Assembly (NCBI GenBank): GCA_015501605.1
Contig: JADNRZ010000040.1
Coordinates: forward strand, 1 to 64,000
Reading direction: 5' to 3'
Length of the DNA: 64,000 bases
Origin: Panaeolus papilionaceus
Taxonomy: Eukaryota; Basidiomycota; Agaricomycetes; Agaricales
The translations under genes and the position numbers were made by a program. Below, one piece after another: positions 58,135-64,000 of this stretch. Each line of letters starts with the position of its first letter. Position 1 is the first letter of the stretch. A model generated the notes under the pieces. The model saw only the letters and a list, made by a program, of their open reading frames with translations, was not told the origin of the DNA and made no database searches.

Positions 58135-58454
58135 GAATCACGATGTGTAAATTTTGCAGTTTATATTTGTGCAGTTACTTTATATGTATGATGGATCACT
58201 TCGATACTTGTATTGCCACACAAGAGATTGAGGGTAGTCATCCATCGAGATGATTATATGTGCACAGAAAAAGTAAAATTAGATCTGTGAACCAATTTTG
58301 ACAACTAGAACAGACAAAAGACAGATGGAGTGGAGGGATGAAAATAAATGTCTGTGAACACAGATGAAGTGCTTAGTAGGATTGGTCGATGACGAGAGGG
58401 GATGGGCGAAATTGAGGTATGTATGGGACGCAAAATACACCCGGAAAAAATGAA
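58135..58454. other. 3' flank of GTPase E
   Basis: Nothing recognised. 58250-58450 is weakly TC-rich on minus. Confidence 0.4.
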
Positions 58455-58944
58455 CATAGAGTGTCCACATATATCTCTATAAGACTGGAGTCTGCACCTG
58501 AGCAATGGGCTCATCTTTGTCCTGCGTCGTCGTTTGTGATTTATGGGTCAACTGCAAAGTGTAGTGGGTTCAGGAATATTGATCATATTTAACCATCTTA
58601 ATCGACCTGTACATAATTATTAAAATCCACTCCTTACTGATGCTAAATTCTGACTCGTAAACAGAAGAATATGCTAGAATTTATGACGGCGTCATAGTCA
58701 GATACATTCCTCTGGTAACCCTTCAGCGACAAAGCAGTGCAGGCAGGCGTAGCGAATAAAAACAATGGGATTGTATTGATGGCCATTGTTATGTCTCGAC
58801 TCTCGAGTCGGCATAGCAGGATTTGGGCTCACCTCGATACGTGTTTTGCCTTTTTCGGATATCAACCATCCTACATCCATTGTTGAGAGACTCTTCTCGC
58901 AAAAAATTTCAGTCTCACGGCGTGCATTGTTGAATTGAGAAGCA

Positions 58945-58952
58945 TATAAATA
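58945..58952 (+). promoter_or_regulatory. TATA box of the Ser/His-rich gene, copy II
   Basis: TATAAATA lies 104 bp upstream of the ATG at 59056, in the same position as TATATATA in copy I. Confidence 0.65.
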
Positions 58953-59055
58953 GTGAGAGGTTTGTGAGGTTGTGGTCGTATCACCCACTTACTTTCCACC
59001 GACTACGTTAAAACACAGAATTCCTATTAACTCTTTACTTTTGGATAGCTTTATT

Positions 59056-60252
59056 ATGATAAACCGAAATCGCGACTCTGACACCGTCTTGAGTCCTAGG
59101 ATGCATCACTCTTCGTCTTCATCTTCATCAATGTACCCTCATTCTCCCACCACCAGAATGCATCACTCATCCTCTTCGTCATCATATCAGTATCCTGGAT
59201 CTTCTTCTACCAAACATCACGTTGCCTCACCATCACTATCACTATATACACCCACTCGCACACAGACAGTGCGAGAAGAGCTGGCGCAGTGTGAGGGAAT
59301 GGATAGCGTCATCCAATACGACGATGTTCGGGGCTACTTTGATCGGATTGGGCTTCCTACTTCTGCTTCTATGCCCGAGAGGACGAGGAACCCACATAAT
59401 ATGGGCTTGAGCTTGCGTGCGTCAACGGTTGCAATGCCATTGCCATTGGCGCCAATAGTTGGGTCACCTACTCCTAATGCGATCGCTCTGCCCATTCTGT
59501 CTCCGCCAGCGATGAAGTCCCTAACCCCACCAACACCAATGCACCACGAACGGCAAGACAGCTTACTGTCACATCACCATCATCGTCAGTCCAGCAGCAC
59601 CTCAGGCTATAACGGTCAGCAGTGGCACCCTCAGGCCCCGAGTGCCCAACCAATGCCGCCAGGTCCTGATCCCCTACTTACACCAAAACCAATGCATCAC
59701 GTTAAGCGGTCCTGCTCAGCTTCATCCTCGCATTACTGTCAGTCAAACAGCAGCTTAAGCTATAGTCGCGACCGAAACGGTCAGCCTATCGCTTCAGGCC
59801 CTCATAATGCCACCCACCCCATGCCTCTTGCCCCCGGACCCGGACCCTCGCGCAGCGTACGCTATACACAGCCTAAACCAGGAAGTAGCGCACGCTCCCA
59901 TCGAGGTGGAGTATACGCGACTCAAAATCGAGGAGAGGATAGCACTGCACATGCGAGGAAACGCTCCACATCAGGGGGGATCAGAATCGTTACCGTTTAT
60001 GACGTCCGTGGATTCGAGGGAATGGAACCTGATCCGAAGTTTCCTAATATGATGGTGGTGGATAGGACGGGTGGGGAGCCGATGGTGGTGTACAGGTCAG
60101 GGGATGTGAGTGGGGTTGGGTATGATATGTATGGTGTTCATGGTGGAACTGGTAATCATGATCAGAGTTTGGGTCGATGGTTCGTGGCGCAGGCACTGTT
60201 GTCTTCCATTTGTGCGTATACTCTGTGCAATGATAGTATTACTAGGTTTTGA
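59056..60252 (+). CDS. Ser/His/Pro-rich protein, copy II, 398 aa
   Basis: A single open frame starts MINRNRDS. It is mostly low-complexity Ser/His/Pro sequence, probably disordered, but has one ordered block, GMDSVIQYDDVRGYFDRIG, and a C-terminal block GIRIVTVYDVRGFEGMEPD followed by a Gly/Val-rich end. Both ordered blocks are conserved in copy I at the protein level, whereas copy I has lost the connecting frame. No known domain was recognised. There is no signal peptide or membrane segment. The 3' end may be frame-shifted in this copy too, because an alternative frame at 59880-59970 resembles a helical segment of copy I. Confidence 0.55.
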   Translation: MINRNRDSDTVLSPRMHHSSSSSSSMYPHSPTTRMHHSSSSSSYQYPGSSSTKHHVASPSLSLYTPTRTQTVREELAQCEGMDSVIQYDDVRGYFDRIGLPTSASMPERTRNPHNMGLSLRASTVAMPLPLAPIVGSPTPNAIALPILSPPAMKSLTPPTPMHHERQDSLLSHHHHRQSSSTSGYNGQQWHPQAPSAQPMPPGPDPLLTPKPMHHVKRSCSASSSHYCQSNSSLSYSRDRNGQPIASGPHNATHPMPLAPGPGPSRSVRYTQPKPGSSARSHRGGVYATQNRGEDSTAHARKRSTSGGIRIVTVYDVRGFEGMEPDPKFPNMMVVDRTGGEPMVVYRSGDVSGVGYDMYGVHGGTGNHDQSLGRWFVAQALLSSICAYTLCNDSITRF

Positions 60253-60800
60253 TGTTGTGCTTTATTCGTGGTGATATATTTGGTTGAATACATACTATCC
60301 CTTATCAAAAAGTTGAAATTGAGTGCCGAAGGTTTTGGAAGCAGAACGAGAAGCGTTTGTATCCAAAAAAACCATTGAATGGTATCGAGGGCGAAGTTGA
60401 GATAACGCGGGTTAATTTTAAATGTCGTAAACTGGCTCGAATGCTGCGCCTTTTTTTCGATTGAACTTCATATTTGAGCATGTTCTCAGCATGCTTCGGA
60501 GAACCGTGATAGCCCTGAAAGTGAAATGAGAGAATAACGACGACATGAGATGATGTGAAGTTCAAGTTGGGTATTTGTGTTTGGTTCTCGCCTTATCGGC
60601 GTGTGAGTCAAACAAACAATTCAATTGTTGGTGGCACAACGAACAGGACCCTTTCATCACATCAACGTTGACCTCGTTGTCAATTGCACTGACCAGGGAC
60701 GCTCCCTCATTACAGCTTTCCCCGAGACATAGGGGTTTTCACTCACTGACTATCATCACAATACCCATCCCCACTGCTATACCTACTCCAGTTCACGGCC
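60253..60800. other. Intergenic with head block (60575-60715)
   Basis: The block CAAACAAACAATTCAATTG plus GTTGACCTCGTTG matches 31375-31505. The place where copy I has its solo LTR is uninterrupted here, near 60230. Confidence 0.6.
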
Positions 60801-61354
60801 ATGGCACTGTCACTAACATGCTTTGCTCTCGCTGCTCTCCTTTGCTCGCTGCTGCTACCAGCCCTCGCACAAGATTTTTTCTCATCGTCGCCAGCTGCAT
60901 GCACGTTTTCTTGCCCTACTGAAGATCTCAATGGACTAGCACTCGTCAAAAGACCTTTTGTCATTGGATTCAATTCGACATATTCCATCTTTGAATGCGT
61001 GTATGTACTCCTCTTTTTCTCTCGTCGTCAGTCATTCAATAACACCACCTCCATGTCTTCAGGTTCCACTCCGCCTCCTCACCTCACCCAGAACACAAAT
61101 GCAGCTATTACAAGGTCCGTTTTCCCCTCCCATTTCGCCCCCCAATCCACACCAGCTGACACTGACATCTCCGCTCTCAGCCCACAGGCAACCACATGCT
61201 CGGTTACAAAGACGACGGCTGCCCACCGACCGCTGTCGTATGCGACGACGACAACCCCCCTCCCTTGTTCTCAAATTTCCCGAAAGACGAAGTACCACCG
61301 TGGTTTGAAGTCGATCGGTCGTTGTTGTATTTGAAAGAGCACCATAGGGCGTAG
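60801..61354 (+). CDS. Small secreted cysteine-containing protein, copy II, 141 aa
   Basis: Exons 60801-61000, 61063-61114 and 61181-61354 have the same lengths as copy I (200, 52 and 174 nt). Intron 1 is 62 nt in both and intron 2 differs in length (66 against 77 nt). The signal peptide, the six cysteines of the mature part and GYKDDGCPPTAVVC are kept. Intron lengths vary while coding length is fixed, which argues that both copies are under constraint. Confidence 0.8.
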
Positions 61355-62509
61355 CGAGAGGGGAATGGGGTCGTGGAGCTGTCGGAATGGAGTTTATATG
61401 CGTATGATTCTGATTTTCTGTATGTTTTTCATTAATGTCATATTTTCATACCAGATACGACATCGTTTTGCGTCTCTTTCTCCCTCTGCTATGTTTAAGC
61501 TGTGTCTGGTTCAGTTTCAGAGGATCTCAGCCGTCTCCCAGTCGTTTGTGGGTTCTCATCATCGTTGAACGACGTACTCAGTCGCCGCCGCTGTCGGTTT
61601 TCATCTCAGTTATCCGGATTCTTCATTTATATCGTTCCTAGTCGTCTAGTGTCCCCGTCATCGTTTTCTGAGTCTGGGTCGTTGCAGCTTTTATATATCG
61701 CCTCATTTCGTCTCAATCCCACCCACAGACAGGCCAGAGATTTGTCCCCAGCTTCAACCTTGCTGCTTGTTTCCTGTCTCTCCCTCCCTCCTGGCCTCCG
61801 GCTTCAAGCGGCCTTCATCCAAATTCGATTCCACCACCACCTTTGCACACTCCTCGTTTTTCCTACCTCCGCACTGCGACCCCACTCTCCGCTTTTCAAC
61901 CGCGCTTCCTTGAATTCTCCTCCCTTCTCATCTTTTCTCGCACCGCGTTCACACTCCTCTGGTACTATCCACTATCTTCGTCAACTCTGATCCCTATATT
62001 CGTCTGCACTGCACTTCAGTTCGTTGCTCGGTGCTCTCCTTCGCCACGATATTTCGCTCCTTGTACTGCCTCAGTTTTAACACACCTTGCGCATCAACTA
62101 CTCATTCACGTGTGCGCTCGTCTTTATTTCAGACACTTCCAATTTGTCATCGACTTTTACACTGGATAATCTCCGGGTATTCAGTGTTTCTTTTTCTCCT
62201 CCCTCCGTGCGCATATACCCATCTCGCGGAACCATCCTTGGATCGTACAACTTCTTGTTCCCAGATCCCTTGGGTTTCATGTTCATCCTATTTTTTTCGC
62301 TATCGTACTCAACTCCATTTGATCTGTCTCCTTGCTTCTCTGCATACGAGGGCGCCCATCATTCCCCTTCGCGTTTGCTGTTCTGTACTCTCGATCAAGT
62401 TCGTTTTCCACCCCCATACCTGCCGCGGCTCCCTCTACGCTGACTATGGAGCTCGAGAGAATATATACACGGAATTTGTAATCATAGATAAATGAATTAT
62501 CTGTGGGTC
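61355..62509 (+). repeat. TC-rich repeat downstream of the secreted protein gene, copy II
   Basis: Counterpart of 32162-33369, with indels. No gene is visible. Confidence 0.6.
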
Positions 62510-62722
62510 TACGATAACACGAGGAAAGGTGAAGCAGAACGCAGGAGAAAAAAACTGCAAAAGGGAAGCGGTGGGTGGTTAAACAGAAAAACGAGCCACG
62601 CAACGAGATACCGCAGGCAGCATGGAGAGTGGTAGGTAGAAATAGCGCAGAATAGAGTACGAAGAAGCGGAGAAGTCTTCACCTGACCAAGAAGGTGGAT
62701 CTGTGCAACCACAGATCCTTCC
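62510..62722 (-). mobile_element. Small palindrome-headed element, copy II of the duplication
   Basis: GGATCTGTG-GTTG-CACAGATCC lies at 62697-62718. The rest matches 33370-33620, so it was present before the duplication. Confidence 0.6.
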
Positions 62723-63188
62723 AACTTGACGGGCGCCGATAATAGCATCATACCTCACCTGGATTCTAATATTAGTGCCGCGACCTTCGTAGAGGGTTTT
62801 TCGCTCAATTGTGGCTATGCAAAGCTGCCATGGGCTCGATCCCGAATGAGGGAACCTGATGGAAATGATACAATCGAGTGAATGTCCATCTCATCAGACC
62901 CCCTGAGTGGTCTGGGACACCGATCTACGTCCTCTCCACCTCATATCACGAGTTAGGACCAGGACCAGGACCCACCATTAGTCATGTTCCCGTGCATTCT
63001 TAACATACATACATTCCAAGGGGCATGAGGCGTTCCTCAGTTATTCAACGATTACAGTGTAACAACGCAACTGAGGCCAAATATACCAGCCCCGATGACA
63101 TCGACTGATACTGGTACGCACGTTGCATATCAGGGTACTAAGGATATTCCATTCTGGTGGAGCCAGCTACTGATCAAAGCAACGACCT
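62723..63188. other. Intergenic, counterpart of 33621-34136
   Basis: Several indels relative to copy I; no gene is supported. Confidence 0.5.
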
Positions 63189-64000
63189 TCAAGGATTACT
63201 TATCTCCAAATCTATAACCCAACGTATGTCAGCCCCATGTTCGTTGGTATTTGCACAAAATCAGGGATAATCGACAACTTACCTCTTTGTTTCGTTATTC
63301 TTTGACTCCCGCTGGAGCCAGAGGGAACATAGGGTGGAGGAGTGTCCTCAGGAACGACGGAGTTAGTTCCATTGAATGAAACTTTTGAATGACGCAAAAG
63401 GCTAGAGTCGGTCCCATCCCCCGTTGCGTCTGGGTTCGACATCCGCAGCGCCGACGCAGGACCCGAGCTGCTCATATCCAGTGGTGTAGCCAGGTATGAG
63501 CTTGAAAGCTGTCGTATGTGGCTGGATAGAGGTGACCCGACGGATGGCGAAGAAACGGCCTCATAAAGAAAGTCGTTTGAAGGAGTGAAATCGGTTCGGT
63601 CGTCTAGAACGGATCTGGTTACGATTCCTCCTCCTGTTTTGTCGGCATATCCATATAAGGACAAGTGCGACCAGACAGCCAACCACCGCCACAGGGACCG
63701 CGATTTCCACCGCCAGTTTCCAATTGTTGGATTTTTTGGGTATCGGTATAAACGTAGAGCTGCTCTTCCAAGGGCAGGTGGGATCGTTATTCCGAGGCGA
63801 CGCTAAAATTTAGGTGAGTCATTCTGCATGATGAATAAATGCAATGCATTACCAGTCGTATTTACAACGGGTGGGTTCGTAGCCCACCGACCCAAGCTAT
63901 GCCAGGGCCAAGGCGTGAGTGAGTGTACGAACAACTGGCTCAGAAATATACACTTACGCATCGCTTACGGCGGCTATTCGATAACAAGGGTGCTCAAAGT
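63189..64000 (-). pseudogene. Single-pass membrane protein, copy II, broken and cut by the window edge
   Basis: The transmembrane stretch VPVAVVGCLVALVLIWIC and the cytoplasmic tail (SSYLATPLDMS, EDTPPPYVPSG) match copy I. About five bases are missing just after the transmembrane segment (near 63614), which puts the tail in another frame. The acceptor used in copy I (AATAG) reads AATAA here at 63786-63790. Both changes suggest a dead copy. Upstream exons lie beyond the right edge. Confidence 0.65.

Larger units (their letters stand above)
58455..64000. repeat. Segmental duplication, copy II
   Basis: Matches 29045-35000 in the same order and orientation, and continues past the right edge. Confidence 0.9.

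Noticed and set aside
1..64000. tRNA or rRNA genes
   Set aside because: I saw no convincing tRNA cloverleaf or rRNA core by eye. This is weak evidence because no covariance search could be run.

Overview
The window looks like a repeat-rich accessory region of a basidiomycete (Agaricomycete-type) genome. Genes have several short GT-AG introns of about 50-75 nt. The families present are typical of mushrooms: a KDZ (Kyakuja-Dileera-Zisupton) transposase with a CxC2-like cysteine cluster, a Ty3/gypsy element, a DIRS/Ngaro-like ORF pair, expanded P-loop GTPases with G1 motif GPTGAGKST, and small secreted proteins. No housekeeping gene was recognised. Everything here is read by eye from the sequence; no similarity search was run.

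Layout. 1-2447 (minus) is the 5' part of a DIRS/Ngaro-like element: a SAP-like plus zinc-knuckle ORF1 broken by frameshifts, then the start of a reverse-transcriptase ORF, headed by a 22-bp palindrome. It cuts into a KDZ transposon that runs from 2448 to its right terminal repeat at 10717. 10718-28304 holds three tandem copies of a 5-exon GTPase gene (A broken; B and C intact), separated by duplicated flanks, a ghost 3' flank and about 7 kb of gene-free repeats that are pyrimidine-rich on the minus strand. 29045-35000 and 58455-64000 are two copies of one segmental duplication. Each carries a Ser/His/Pro-rich protein, a 141-aa secreted cysteine protein, a pyrimidine-rich tail and a single-pass membrane protein gene. 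GTPase D (minus) follows the first copy and GTPase E precedes the second.

40557-47629 is a 5'-truncated Ty3/gypsy pol with one nonsense codon and a 550-bp solo LTR inserted just after the third catalytic residue of integrase. 48736-50836 and 53029-56578 are two fold-back DNA elements with 7-8 bp target duplications. The second is an almost perfect 3.55-kb palindrome with 1.69-kb arms around a 176-bp spacer; each arm carries about twelve copies of the 12-bp palindrome TTTCCGCGGAAA. The first has the spacer in the opposite orientation and most of one arm deleted. Their termini match the right end of the KDZ element at 10548-10717, so I infer that they are non-autonomous derivatives of that KDZ family.

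Together these make a nested, recently active transposon landscape around a multiplying GTPase family. The most unusual items are the KDZ/fold-back family with its CpG-containing palindrome arrays and invertible spacer, and the GTPase family whose whole P-loop lies on a 34-nt exon in all five copies.
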